Of a stretch of 64,000 bases of DNA, positions 7,719 through 16,793 are shown piece by piece. The translations under genes were made by a program, and so were the position numbers. Under the pieces are notes generated by a model. That model worked only from the letters and a program-made list of their open reading frames with translations. It had not been told where the DNA came from and did not search any database. This DNA is from Parvibaculaceae bacterium (GTDB taxonomy: Bacteria; Pseudomonadota; Alphaproteobacteria; Parvibaculales; Parvibaculaceae), in assembly GCA_028283765.1 (NCBI GenBank), contig JAPWJY010000008.1, positions 1,121,001 through 1,185,000 on the forward strand. Reading direction: 5' to 3'. Position 1 is the stretch's first letter, and each line of letters opens with the position of its first letter.

Positions 7719-8115
7719 TGCGGGACTGGCCTTGCAGAAGGCGCTTTACGCTACACTTTCAGGCGATACGGCGCTCACCGGACTGATCGGGCTGCGGCTT
7801 TACGACAATGTGCCGGGCGATACCGCCTTTCCCTATATCACGATGGGCGAAGGCCGGATGATGGACTGGAGCAGCGACACCCATGACGGCGCCGAGCACC
7901 GGCTGGTCTTTCACATCTACACCCGGACTGGCGGGCGTTCGCTGATCAAGACCATTGCCGGCGCATTGAAGGCCAGGCTCCACAATGCATCGCTGGTGCT
8001 GACCGATCACCGGCTGGTCAACATGCGGTTCATCGAGGCGGATATCGTGCGGCTGGCCGACGGCGTGACATGGCACGGGATGGTGCGCTTTCGCGCCGTG
8101 ACCGAGGCGATCTGA
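7708..8115 (+). CDS. Tail terminator protein, DUF3168 family (g8)
   Basis: The 135-aa protein reads as DUF3168: LALQKALYATLSGDTALTGLIG at the start, FPYITMGEG in the middle, and a C-terminal MVRFRAVTEAI strand. DUF3168 proteins cap the tail tube in siphophages. The ATG at 7708 has GAGG 7 bases upstream, inside the end of g7. Confidence 0.88.
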   Translation: MALDAGLALQKALYATLSGDTALTGLIGLRLYDNVPGDTAFPYITMGEGRMMDWSSDTHDGAEHRLVFHIYTRTGGRSLIKTIAGALKARLHNASLVLTDHRLVNMRFIEADIVRLADGVTWHGMVRFRAVTEAI

Positions 8116-8145
8116 TTTTCATTTCATATCTGGCAGGGTTTCATC

Positions 8146-8553
8146 ATGGTGGCGCAAAAGGGCAAGGACCTGTTGCTCAAGCTCGACAGCACGGGAAGCG
8201 GCGTTTATGTGACGGTGGCGGGTTTGCGCAGTCGCACGCTCGCCTTCAACGCGCGCGCGGTGGATGCAACCAACGCGGATTCAACCGGCGCCTGGCGCGA
8301 GCTGCTGGCGGGCGCGGGCATCCGCTCGGCCAGCGTGAGCGGGCGCGGCGTGTTTCGCGACGAGGCGGCGGACGAAACGATCCGCTCCCTCTTCTTCGCG
8401 GCGACACAGCGCAACTGGCAGATCGTCATTCCCGGTTTCGGCACGGTGACGGGCCCCTTCCATATTTCGGCGCTTGAATATGCGGGCGAACATGATGGCG
8501 AGATGACCTATGAGCTGTCGCTCGAATCCGCCGGCGCGCTGAGTTTCGCGTGA
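8146..8553 (+). CDS. Major tail (tube) protein, TP901-1 family (g9)
   Basis: The 135-aa protein opens MVAQKGKDLLLKLD and contains FNARAVDATNADSTGAWRELL and FHISALEYAGEHDGEMTYELSLESAG. This pattern marks the TP901-1-type major tail protein that polymerises into the tail tube. The stop overlaps the next start (GTGATG context), again in a coupled chain. Confidence 0.9.
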   Translation: MVAQKGKDLLLKLDSTGSGVYVTVAGLRSRTLAFNARAVDATNADSTGAWRELLAGAGIRSASVSGRGVFRDEAADETIRSLFFAATQRNWQIVIPGFGTVTGPFHISALEYAGEHDGEMTYELSLESAGALSFA

Positions 8554-8879
8554 TGGAGCGCCATCCCAATCGGCACCGGGGCGAGATTGCCGCTGTGCTC
8601 GATGGCGAGACGCGCATCCTGTGCCTGACGCTGGGGGCGCTTGCCGAACTCGAGGCCGCCTATGGCGGCGAGGACCTGCTGCAACTCGCCAGCCGCTTCG
8701 AGAGCGGACGGATCGCGGCCGGTGACGCGATCCGCATCATCGGCGCGGGGCTGCGCGGCGCAGGCGAAAACGTGAGCGACGAGGCGGTGGCGCGGATGAG
8801 CGTGGAAGGCGGCGCGCTCGGTTTCGTGCGGATCGTCGCCCGGCTGCTGACGGCGACCTTCGGGCAGGAAGATGGCTGA
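8553..8879 (+). CDS. GTA tail assembly chaperone-like protein (g10, GTA_gp10 family)
   Basis: The 108-aa protein includes ILCLTLGALAELEAAYGGEDLLQLASRFESG, the signature of the GTA_gp10 family, thought to be a tail tube chaperone. A GTG at 8550 is an alternative start one codon earlier. The ATG overlaps the g9 stop by one base. The gene overlaps the next by 8 bp. Confidence 0.85.
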   Translation: MERHPNRHRGEIAAVLDGETRILCLTLGALAELEAAYGGEDLLQLASRFESGRIAAGDAIRIIGAGLRGAGENVSDEAVARMSVEGGALGFVRIVARLLTATFGQEDG

Positions 8880-9084
8880 GGCGCGCTTTCCCTGGCACGA
8901 GGCGATGGCTTTCGGTTTCGGGCATCTGCGCCTTGGACCGGATGCTTTCTGGCGGATGACGCTGAAGGAGCTGTCCGCCGCCGCATCCGCGCATGGACGG
9001 CAGACGAACGATCCCATCAGCCGCGAAAGATTCGCTGCGCTGCAGGCGGCCTACCCAGACAAGGGAGACGGAAATGGCGATTGA
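8872..9084 (+). CDS. Small phage tail assembly chaperone-like protein (g10.1)
   Basis: The 70-aa protein reads FPWHEAMAFGFGHLRLGPDAFWRMTLKELSAAA. It is the short WHEAM/LxPxxFWxMT type encoded between g10 and g11 in GTA clusters (rcc01693-like) and in related phages. It overlaps g10 by 8 bp and g11 by 11 bp. Confidence 0.82.
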   Translation: MAEARFPWHEAMAFGFGHLRLGPDAFWRMTLKELSAAASAHGRQTNDPISRERFAALQAAYPDKGDGNGD

Positions 9085-9715
9085 CGATTCTGGTTCGAGC
9101 GACGGGCGGCAGGCCGCCGCCGATATGCAGGATGCGACGGCGGCCACCCGGGCCTATGGCGAGGAGGCACAAAAGACCTATCGCCTTGTCGCGGACGAGC
9201 AGCGCCGGGCAGGCGACGCGAGCCGCAGCTTTTCATCGAGTCTCGCTTCCGCCTTTTCAGGCGCGCTGACGCAGGGCAAGTCGCTCTCCAGCGTCATGCA
9301 GGGGCTGGCATCGGATATTTCGCGGCTGGCGCTGAATTCGGCGCTGAAGGGTTTCACATCGGGCCTGACCGGGTCGCTTTCGGGTGTGGCCGCCAATGTG
9401 GTGGCGAGCGCTGACGGCAATGTGTTTTCCGGCGGCAGGGTTCGACCTTTCGCCCAGGGCGGCGTGGTCAACTCGCCGATGCTGTTCCCGCTGCGAGGGG
9501 GCATGGGTCTTGCGGGCGAAGCAGGGGCCGAGGCGATCCTGCCCCTGACGCGCGGCAGCGACGGGCGATTGGGCGTGGCGTCGCAAGGCGGCATGGCCGC
9601 TCCGCAGATCATCTTCAATGTGACCGCAACGGACGCCGACAGCTTCCGCCGCTCGGAAGGGCAGATGGCGGCGATGCTGTCGCGGCTTTCAGGGCGCGGC
9701 GCGCGCAATCTGTAA
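9074..9715 (+). CDS. Short tail tape-measure protein (g11)
   Basis: The 213-aa protein has an alpha-helical N-terminal half and the C-terminal signature common to short tape-measure proteins: FAQGGVVNSPMLFPLRGG, then GEAGAEAILPLTRGSDGRLGV. GTA tape measures are short, consistent with a short tail. Start chosen at the ATG with GGAGACGGAA upstream, since the upstream in-frame ATG lies deep in g10.1. Confidence 0.88.
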   Translation: MAIDDSGSSDGRQAAADMQDATAATRAYGEEAQKTYRLVADEQRRAGDASRSFSSSLASAFSGALTQGKSLSSVMQGLASDISRLALNSALKGFTSGLTGSLSGVAANVVASADGNVFSGGRVRPFAQGGVVNSPMLFPLRGGMGLAGEAGAEAILPLTRGSDGRLGVASQGGMAAPQIIFNVTATDADSFRRSEGQMAAMLSRLSGRGARNL

Positions 9716-9744
9716 CGGCCCTGCGGGCGGCATCGGGAGGCAGC

Positions 9745-10383
9745 ATGGAATTTCACGACATACGGTTTCCGACCCGGATTTCGTTCGGGGCGACCGGCGG
9801 GCCTGAGCGGCGCACGGAAGTCGTGACGCTCGGGTCCGGCCGGGAGGAGCGCAACAGTCCCTGGGCTCATTCGCGGCGGCGCTACAACGCCGGGCTCGGT
9901 CTTTCAACCCTGGATGACCTCCACGACGTTCTCGCTTTTTTTGAAGCGCGCCATGGCAGGCTTTACGGCTTTCGCTGGAAGGACCATGCCGATTTCCGCT
10001 CCGGCACGCCGGGCGTGGCACCATTGCCCGGCGACCAGCGCGTCGGCACCGGCGACGGGGCGACGGCGGCGTTCGATCTGGTGAAGCTCTATGTTTCGGG
10101 GAGCCAGACCTATTCAAGGCCCATCGCCAAACCGGTGGCGGGCACGGTGCGCATTGCCGTGAACGGCACGGAGAAGGTCGCGGGCACGCATTTCACCGTC
10201 GATACGGGGTCCGGGCGCGTGACGTTTCTCGCAGGTCAGATCCCCTTGGCGGGCGCTGCCATAACGGCGGGTTATGAGTTCGATGTGCCGGTGCGCTTCG
10301 ACACTGATTTTCTGGAAGTCAACATCTCGGCCTTCAAGGCCGGGTCCGTGCCGAACATTCCCGTGATCGAGACAAGGGTCTGA
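9745..10383 (+). CDS. DUF2460 distal tail protein (g12)
   Basis: The 212-aa protein begins FHDIRFPTRISFGATGGPERRTEVVTLGSGREERN and contains ARHGRLYGFRWKDHADFRS, both diagnostic for DUF2460. In GTA particles g12 is a distal-tail protein at the tube end. The ribosome binding site GGGAGG lies 4 bases before the ATG. Confidence 0.92.
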   Translation: MEFHDIRFPTRISFGATGGPERRTEVVTLGSGREERNSPWAHSRRRYNAGLGLSTLDDLHDVLAFFEARHGRLYGFRWKDHADFRSGTPGVAPLPGDQRVGTGDGATAAFDLVKLYVSGSQTYSRPIAKPVAGTVRIAVNGTEKVAGTHFTVDTGSGRVTFLAGQIPLAGAAITAGYEFDVPVRFDTDFLEVNISAFKAGSVPNIPVIETRV

Positions 10384-10386
10384 TTC

Positions 10387-11277
10387 ATGAAAAATCTTTC
10401 TCCTGCACTCGCCGGGCATCTGGCGGGGGGGACGACGACGCTTGCGACCTGCTGGAAGATCGTGCGCAGCGACGGCGTGGCGCTGGGCTTCACCGACTGC
10501 GATGTGGACATCAGCTTTGACGGCGTGACCCATGAGGCGGCAGCGGGCATGAGCGCGGGCGCGATGGAAAGCAGCGCCGGGCTTGCGGTCGATAATCTCG
10601 ATGTCGCGGGCGCGCTGCAATCGGAAAAGCTGAACGAGCGGGATCTGGCCGCCGGGCTGTTCGATAATGCCGATGTTGAAATCTGGCGCGTCAACTGGCG
10701 CGACGTGAGCCAGCGCGTGCTGATGCGCAAGGGCACCATTGGCGAAGTGTCGCGGGGCAGCGGCGCTTTTCAGGCGGAGGTGCGCGGCCTTGCCCATGTG
10801 CTCAACCAGTCCACCGGACGGCTGCATCAATATGGCTGCGACGCGACGTTTGGAGATGCGCGCTGCAGCATCGATGCGACGGGGCCCGGCTATCTGGGCG
10901 GGGGCGCGGTGATCACGGCCGACAGCAATCGGATACTCACCGTCAGCGGGATCAATGCCTATCCATCGGGTTTTTTCACGCGCGGGCTGCTCAAGTTCAA
11001 CACCGGTGACAATGCGGGCATTCACTGCGAGGTCAAATCCCACGGGGTGAGCGGCGGCGTGGTGGGCATCGAGCTTTGGCAGGAGCCCGTGGCGGCGATC
11101 GCCGTCGGTGACGGTTTCAGCATCCGCGCCGGCTGCGACAAGCAATTTTCGACCTGCCGGACGATCTTCAACAACCAGATCAATTTTCGCGGCTTTCCGC
11201 ATATGCCCGGCAATGATTTCGTCCAGGCCTTTCCGGCTTCGGGAGGCGTCAATGATGGCGGCAGCCAGAATGGATGA
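10387..11277 (+). CDS. DUF2163 tail hub/baseplate protein (g13)
   Basis: The 296-aa protein starts MKNLSPALAGHLAGGTTTLATCWKI. It carries conserved CDVDISFDGVTHEAAAGM and the cysteine-containing YGCDATFGDARCSIDATG and GCDKQFSTCRTIFNNQINFRGFP segments. These are the DUF2163 domain and its C-terminal cysteine-rich extension, which is proposed to bind an Fe-S cluster or metal in the GTA baseplate. The end overlaps g14 by 26 bp. Confidence 0.92.
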   Translation: MKNLSPALAGHLAGGTTTLATCWKIVRSDGVALGFTDCDVDISFDGVTHEAAAGMSAGAMESSAGLAVDNLDVAGALQSEKLNERDLAAGLFDNADVEIWRVNWRDVSQRVLMRKGTIGEVSRGSGAFQAEVRGLAHVLNQSTGRLHQYGCDATFGDARCSIDATGPGYLGGGAVITADSNRILTVSGINAYPSGFFTRGLLKFNTGDNAGIHCEVKSHGVSGGVVGIELWQEPVAAIAVGDGFSIRAGCDKQFSTCRTIFNNQINFRGFPHMPGNDFVQAFPASGGVNDGGSQNG

Positions 11278-11701
11278 GGCGGTCCGGCAGGACATCGTGA
11301 CAAGGGCGCGGGCGTGGATCGGCACGCCCTATCGCCATCAGTCGAGCCTGAAGGGTGTGGGGGCGGATTGCCTGGGCCTTGTCCGGGGTCTCTACCGCGA
11401 ACTCCACGGCGTGGAGCCGGAAAAGATGCCCGCCTATTCGCCGGATTGGGCGGAGCGGACGGGGGCGGAAACGATGGCGGAAGCTGCGCGCCGCCATCTC
11501 GATGAAATCGCGCTGGCCGATGCGCTGGCGGGCGACATTGTGCTGTTCCGCATGAAGGAGAACGGCCCGGCCAAACACGCCGCCGTGCTGGTGGACCGGC
11601 AGCGGATGATCCATGCCTGGTCTGGCCACGCGGTGGCGGAAACCGGACTCGATGCGGGCTGGCGGCGGCGCATGGCCTTTGCTTTTTCGTTCCGGCGCTA
11701 A
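11252..11701 (+). CDS. NlpC/P60 peptidase of the tail (g14)
   Basis: The 149-aa protein has the NlpC/P60 catalytic Cys in GVGADCLGLVRG (C40) and a His in GPAKHAAVLV (H109). It likely cleaves peptidoglycan peptides during particle entry or tail assembly. The ATG at 11252 follows GGGAGG by 5 bases; a second ATG follows directly. The gene overlaps g13, as is usual. Confidence 0.92.
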   Translation: MMAAARMDEAVRQDIVTRARAWIGTPYRHQSSLKGVGADCLGLVRGLYRELHGVEPEKMPAYSPDWAERTGAETMAEAARRHLDEIALADALAGDIVLFRMKENGPAKHAAVLVDRQRMIHAWSGHAVAETGLDAGWRRRMAFAFSFRR

Positions 11702-11715
11702 AGGGAGAAGGATGG

Positions 11716-14700
11716 ATGGCGACGCTTCTTCTGAGCACGGCCGGGGCGGCGATAGGCAATGCGCTGATGCCGGCAGGCGGCACGGTGCTGGGCATGAGCG
11801 GGGCGACGCTCGGCTCGCTCGCGGGCGCGGTGGCGGGAAGCTATATCGACCAGGCGCTGTTTGGCGCGACGGTGGCCCATCAGGAAGGGCCGCGCCTTTC
11901 CGAGCTCACGGTGATGACGTCGAGCGAGGGCGCGCCCGTTCCGCGCGCCTATGGCCGCGTCCGCCTTTCCGGGCAGGTGATCTGGGCGACCCGGTTTCGC
12001 GAAACAGTGACGACCGTGACAAGCGGCGGCCATGGCGGCAAGGGCGGCGGCGGCGGGGGCGGGGCCAGCACGACAAGCTACAGCTATTCGGTTTCCTTCG
12101 CGGTGTCGCTCTGCGAAGGGCCGGTGACGCGGATCGGGCGGGTCTGGGCCGATGGCAATCCGCTCGACCTTACGGGGATAGAGTGGCGGCTGCATCAGGG
12201 CGGCGAGGGGGAATTGCCCGACCCGCTGATCGAGGCCGTGGAGGGTACGGGCAATGTGCCCGCCTATCGCGGCACCGCCTATGTGGTGTTCGAGGATATG
12301 GCGCTCGCCGCCTTCGGCAACCGGCTGCCGCAGCTTTCGTTCGAGATTTTCCGTGGGCTCGGCGACCTGGAAACGCGGGTCAAGGCGGTGACGCTCATTC
12401 CCGGCGCGAGCGAATTCGCCTATGACACGCAGGCCCAGCGGATCGAGCTTTATGAAGGCGTGACCTCGCCGGTGAATGTGCATAACGGCACGGGCAAAAG
12501 CGACTATAGCGCCGCGCTCGACCAGTTGCAGGCGACATGCCCCCATGTGGAAGCCGTGTCGCTGGTGGCAGCCTGGTTCGGCAGTGACTTGCGCTGTGGC
12601 GCGTGCACGATTGAGCCCAGAACCGAGAACGCCACCGTCTACACCGTTCCCGATCAGTGGAAGGTGGGAGGGCTCATACGCGGCAGCGTGAATGTGGTGA
12701 GCCTCAAGGATGGGCTGCCCGCCTATGGCGGCACGCCATCGGACCAGTCGGTCATCCGCGCCATTCGCGACCTGAGCGCGCGGGGGCTTGCGGTGACTTT
12801 TTATCCGTTCGTCATGATGGATGTGCCCGAGGGAAACGGGTTGCCCGACCCTTACGTGGCGGGCGGAACGCAGGGAGCCTATCCATGGCGCGGGCGGATC
12901 ACCTGCCATCCGGCGCCGGGCGTCGCGGGCTCGCCCGACAAGACGGCGGGCGCGGCGGCGCAGGTGGCGGCCTTCTTCGGCACGGCCGGACCGGGGCAGT
13001 TCACCATTGTCGGGGAAGAAGTGCGCTATACCGGCGCGGCTGAATGGTCCTACCGGCGGATGATCCTGCATTATGCCCATCTCTGCGCGCTCGCGGGCGG
13101 GGTTGAGACGTTCCTGATCGGATCGGAACTGCGCGGGCTGGTACAGGTGAGAAGCGCCGCGGGAAGCTATCCCGCCGTGGCGGCCCTGAAGACGCTGGCA
13201 CAGGATGTCCGCTCGATCCTTGGGCCGGGAGTGAAAATTTCCTATGCCGCGGACTGGAGCGAATATGGCGCGCACCAGCCGGGCGACGGCAGCGGCGATC
13301 TCTATTTCCCGCTCGATCCGCTGTGGGCGGACAGCAACATCGATTTTGTCGGCATCGACAATTATCTGCCGCTTTCCGATTGGCGGGATGGCTCATCCCA
13401 TCTGGATGCGACGGAGGCCGCCTCGATTTACGATCCCGCTTATCTGCGGCGCGGGATCGAGGGTGGCGAGAATTACGACTGGTATTATGCCAGCGATGCC
13501 GCGCGCGCGGCACAGAGCCGCACGCCGATCACGGATGGCGCTTATGGCAAGCCATGGGTGTGGCGGGCGAAAGACATCCGCAACTGGTGGGCGCAGGCGC
13601 ATTATAACCGGCCGGGTGGCGTGGAGAGTGGTGCTGCGACCGCCTGGACGCCGCAATCAAAGCCGATTCGCTTTACCGAATTCGGTTGTCCCGCCGTCGA
13701 CAAGGGCACGAACCAGCCCAATGTGTTCGTCGACCCCAAATCCTCTGAATCAGCCCTGCCGCATTTTTCCAATGGCAGCCGCGACGACATGATGCAGCGC
13801 GCCTATCTCGACGCGATGCTGGGCTACTGGCAGCCGGATCATCCAGCCTATGACGGGGACAATCCCATATCATCCGTTTACGGTGGATATATGATCGAGC
13901 CTGCACGCATGGCGGTGTGGACCTGGGACGCGCGACCATTTCCAGCCTTTCCCAATCTGACGCAGGTGTGGGCCGACGGCGGCAACTGGCGGCTGGGTCA
14001 TTGGCTGAACGGGCGGCTGGGGGCGGCGCCTCTGGCCGATCTGGTGGCCGCGATCCTGAGCGGCGTGGGATTCGCGCGCTTTGACGTGTCCGGCCTTTCC
14101 GGTCTTGTCGACGGCTACGTGATCGACCGGATCATGTCGCCCCGGCAGGCGCTGGAGCCCCTGATGCTGGCCTGCTTCTTCGATGCGGTCGAAAGCGAGG
14201 GCGTGATCCGCTTTCGCCATCTGGCCCGCGCGACGGAGGTGACCTTGAGCCGCGACGGGCTGGTGGAAGGAGACGGCGGCGCGGCGGGTTTCAGCCTGAC
14301 GCGCGGGCAGGAGAGCGAACTGCCGCTGGCGGCGAAATTTCTCTATATCGACGGGGATCATGATTACAGGCAGGCGAGCGTCGAGGCGCGCCGCCAGAGC
14401 GGCGGCAGCCTGCGTGTTTCCTCGGCCACGCTGCCCATCGTGATGACTCAGGAACTGGGCCAGCGCAGCGTGGACGTGTTTCTGCAGAAGGCGTGGCGCG
14501 AACGCGAACGGGCCACGCTGAAGCTGCCGCCCTCGCTGCTGGCGCTTGATCCCGGCGACGTGGTGGCGCTGTCGCTGGCCGGTGATACGCGCCGCTACAG
14601 GTTGACGGAAGTGACCGATGAGACCTCGCGCGAGGCGGCGGGCGTCATCAGCGACGACAGCCTTTACAGCGCCGTGCCAGACGTGATCCGCCCGAAAGCG

Positions 14701-15660
14701 CAAGCTATCCCGGCGAGCTATGGAACGCCGGTCTTCGCGGTCCTGGATCTGCCGATCCTGACCGGCACGGAAACGCCGGGCCAGCCGGTGGCGGCGGGGA
14801 GCGCCGATCCATGGCCGGGCGCCATCGCGGTCTATCGGGACTGGGCCGGGAGCGGGCTCGCCTTCGACCGGCTGATCGACCGGCAGGCGGTGATGGGGCG
14901 GACGCTGACGACATTGATGCCGGGGCCGGTGGGGCGGTGGGATGAGGGCAATCGTCTGGAGGTCCGGCTCGTGGCGGGCAGCCTGTCGAGCATTGATGCA
15001 CTGACTCTGCTGAATGGCGGCAATGTCGCGGCGCTCGAAACGCCCGAAGGCGATGTGGAAATCATCCAGTTCCGGGATGCGATGCTGACCGGCGCGAACC
15101 AGTACCGGCTTTCAGGACTGCTGCGCGGGCAGGCGGGCACGGAAGCGGCGATGGAGACGCTGGCAGCGGGCGCGCGCTTCGTTCTGCTCGGCAGCGCGCT
15201 TGCGCCCCTGAGCTTCAACGTGAGCGAGCGCGGGCTGGCGCGGAGCTGGCGATATGGGCCCGCGCCGCGCCCATCCGATGACGTGAGCTATGCTGAGGTG
15301 ACGAAGATCGTGACGGGCGTGGGCCTGCGGCCTCTCAGCCCCTGCCATCTGAAGGGCGCGCGGCTGACGGGCGGCGATATCAATCTTTCATGGATCAGGC
15401 GGACCCGGATCGACGGTGATAGCTGGCAAGGTCTCGATGTGCCGCTGGGCGAGGAGAGCGAGGCTTATGAACTCGATATTCTCGATGGCGCCAACGTTGT
15501 GCGGACCCTGTCCGTGACAAGTCCCGGCGCGATCTATAGCGCCACGCAGCAGATTGCCGATTTCGGTTCATCAAGCTTTCCCACCCTCAGCATTCGCGTC
15601 TGCCAGTTGAGCCGGAGTTTCGGCCGGGGCACGGCGCGGGGAGCCATATTGAATGTCTGA
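11716..15660 (+). CDS. GTA host-specificity/hub megaprotein with TIM-barrel domain (g15)
   Basis: A 1314-aa protein. The first ~60 residues are hydrophobic and Gly/Ala-rich (AGAAIGNALMPAGGTV). A Gly-rich linker lies near 105-115. A glycoside-hydrolase-like TIM barrel follows from about 430 to 760 (GGVETFLIGSELRGL, SYAADWSEYG, NIDFVGIDNYLPLSDW). The C-terminal half is a phage tail hub region with beta-rich receptor-contact segments. This is the largest structural gene of RcGTA-type clusters, where it forms the hub and megatron spike. The TIM barrel may degrade surface polysaccharide. The stop overlaps the DUF2793 start by 8 bp. Confidence 0.92.
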   Translation: MATLLLSTAGAAIGNALMPAGGTVLGMSGATLGSLAGAVAGSYIDQALFGATVAHQEGPRLSELTVMTSSEGAPVPRAYGRVRLSGQVIWATRFRETVTTVTSGGHGGKGGGGGGGASTTSYSYSVSFAVSLCEGPVTRIGRVWADGNPLDLTGIEWRLHQGGEGELPDPLIEAVEGTGNVPAYRGTAYVVFEDMALAAFGNRLPQLSFEIFRGLGDLETRVKAVTLIPGASEFAYDTQAQRIELYEGVTSPVNVHNGTGKSDYSAALDQLQATCPHVEAVSLVAAWFGSDLRCGACTIEPRTENATVYTVPDQWKVGGLIRGSVNVVSLKDGLPAYGGTPSDQSVIRAIRDLSARGLAVTFYPFVMMDVPEGNGLPDPYVAGGTQGAYPWRGRITCHPAPGVAGSPDKTAGAAAQVAAFFGTAGPGQFTIVGEEVRYTGAAEWSYRRMILHYAHLCALAGGVETFLIGSELRGLVQVRSAAGSYPAVAALKTLAQDVRSILGPGVKISYAADWSEYGAHQPGDGSGDLYFPLDPLWADSNIDFVGIDNYLPLSDWRDGSSHLDATEAASIYDPAYLRRGIEGGENYDWYYASDAARAAQSRTPITDGAYGKPWVWRAKDIRNWWAQAHYNRPGGVESGAATAWTPQSKPIRFTEFGCPAVDKGTNQPNVFVDPKSSESALPHFSNGSRDDMMQRAYLDAMLGYWQPDHPAYDGDNPISSVYGGYMIEPARMAVWTWDARPFPAFPNLTQVWADGGNWRLGHWLNGRLGAAPLADLVAAILSGVGFARFDVSGLSGLVDGYVIDRIMSPRQALEPLMLACFFDAVESEGVIRFRHLARATEVTLSRDGLVEGDGGAAGFSLTRGQESELPLAAKFLYIDGDHDYRQASVEARRQSGGSLRVSSATLPIVMTQELGQRSVDVFLQKAWRERERATLKLPPSLLALDPGDVVALSLAGDTRRYRLTEVTDETSREAAGVISDDSLYSAVPDVIRPKAQAIPASYGTPVFAVLDLPILTGTETPGQPVAAGSADPWPGAIAVYRDWAGSGLAFDRLIDRQAVMGRTLTTLMPGPVGRWDEGNRLEVRLVAGSLSSIDALTLLNGGNVAALETPEGDVEIIQFRDAMLTGANQYRLSGLLRGQAGTEAAMETLAAGARFVLLGSALAPLSFNVSERGLARSWRYGPAPRPSDDVSYAEVTKIVTGVGLRPLSPCHLKGARLTGGDINLSWIRRTRIDGDSWQGLDVPLGEESEAYELDILDGANVVRTLSVTSPGAIYSATQQIADFGSSSFPTLSIRVCQLSRSFGRGTARGAILNV

Positions 15661-16369
15661 CAGTCCCAATCTCAATCTGCCCTATCTGGAACCGGCGCAG
15701 GCGCAAAAGCATGTGACCGTGAACGAGGCGCTGAAGGCGCTGGATGCGCTGGTTGCACTTTCGGTGTTGTCGCGCGGGCTTGCGACGCCCCCTGCATCCC
15801 CCATGGATGGTAGCCGCTATCTGGTGGCGGCGAGCGCTACGGGCGCATGGGCAGGGCAGGAGAAGCGGATCGCGAGCTGGATCGACGGGGCCTGGTCGTT
15901 TTTTGCACCGCAGGCCGGGTGGCGCGCCTTTGTTGTCAGCGAGAAGCTCGTCGTCCTGTTTGACGGGACGGCATGGCGTGACGGGCCGAAGGAAACCGCT
16001 GCCAGCGTAGCGGCAAGCAACGCATCTATCCGTCTACGCATCATAGAGACGGAACACACGATCGCGGCGGGAGCGACCAACAGCGTCGCGCTTTCCATTC
16101 CCGACCGGGCCATCGTGCTGGGCGTAACCGCAAGGGTGAGCCTCGCCATTACCGGCGCGACAAGCTGGAGCGTGGGCGTTGCCGCCGATGCGGCGCGCTA
16201 TGGGAACAGCATCGGCGTGGCGCTCAACTCGACGCTCAATGGCGTCAGCGGCACGCCCACGGCCTATTACGGGGCAACGCCGCTGCTGCTGACGGCGGCG
16301 GGCGGCAATTTCACCGGCGGCAAGGTCAAGCTCGCGATCCATTATTTTCTGCTGACCGGGCCGCAATGA
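15653..16369 (+). CDS. DUF2793 domain protein (tail fibre-like)
   Basis: The 238-aa protein has the DUF2793 signature: NLNLPYLEPAQAQKHVTVNEALKALDAL, then RYLVAASATGAWAGQEKRIASWIDGAWSFFAPQAGWRAFV. The C-terminal half is a separate beta-rich domain (SIPDRAIVLGVTARVSLAITGATSW) seen on alphaproteobacterial phage fibres. It probably mediates attachment to the recipient surface. Overlap with g15 implies co-translation. Confidence 0.88.
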   Translation: MSDSPNLNLPYLEPAQAQKHVTVNEALKALDALVALSVLSRGLATPPASPMDGSRYLVAASATGAWAGQEKRIASWIDGAWSFFAPQAGWRAFVVSEKLVVLFDGTAWRDGPKETAASVAASNASIRLRIIETEHTIAAGATNSVALSIPDRAIVLGVTARVSLAITGATSWSVGVAADAARYGNSIGVALNSTLNGVSGTPTAYYGATPLLLTAAGGNFTGGKVKLAIHYFLLTGPQ

Positions 16370-16413
16370 CAGGCGTCTGACGTTGACTGATCCCTTTAAC
16401 ACAGGAGAGTTTG

Positions 16414-16632
16414 ATGAATTTGCTGAGCTTCTTATCCGCCGACATGGGGCAATGGCTCAATGCCGGACTTTCGGTGGTGGGGGCCGCGTCCGCCGTGGCC
16501 GCGCTGACCCCCACGCCCAAAGACGATGCGATTATCGGCAAGCTTTACAGCCTGCTCGATTTTCTGGCGCTGAATATCGGTTACGCCAAGGATCGCGCAC
16601 CAAACAAGACAAACGGCAAAGCCGGTCAGTGA
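16414..16632 (+). CDS. Small phage-associated membrane protein, unknown (holin-like size)
   Basis: The 72-aa protein has one hydrophobic stretch, WLNAGLSVVGAASAVAALTPTPKDD, followed by a helical segment ending in a Lys/Asn-rich tail. Similar short proteins sit at the end of alphaproteobacterial phage tail modules. A role in membrane release is possible, but its single span is not proof of a holin. A TTG at 16411 is an alternative start; AGGAGAG lies just upstream. Confidence 0.65.
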   Translation: MNLLSFLSADMGQWLNAGLSVVGAASAVAALTPTPKDDAIIGKLYSLLDFLALNIGYAKDRAPNKTNGKAGQ

Positions 16633-16693
16633 AGCCTTGACGCAAGGTTTTCCTGATTATTCCTTCTGCTCCATCGTTTCCCTTCATCATTTT

Positions 16694-16741
16694 GGCCGCA
16701 TGTGGGCGGGCCGGGGCTTGTCCGGTCACCCACATGCGGCC
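16694..16741. repeat. 13-bp perfect inverted repeat at the end of the GTA cluster
   Basis: GGCCGCATGTGGG (16694-16706) pairs perfectly with CCCACATGCGGCC (16729-16741) across a 22-base loop. No T-run follows on either strand. It could be a factor-dependent terminator, an mRNA-stabilising hairpin for the GTA transcript, or an operator of the following SDR gene. The remainder of the 160-bp gap shows no other clear signal. Confidence 0.6.
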
Positions 16742-16793
16742 ATTCTGCGTTTCCGGCGGCCCTTCAAGAAGGCCGCGAACAGGCGGGATGAAG

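Noticed and set aside
1082-16632. Reading the cluster as a temperate prophage
   Set aside because: No integrase, attachment repeat, repressor, replication or lysis pair is seen, and the gene order is that of a GTA. An integrase outside the window cannot be excluded, but neighbours on both sides are ordinary genes.
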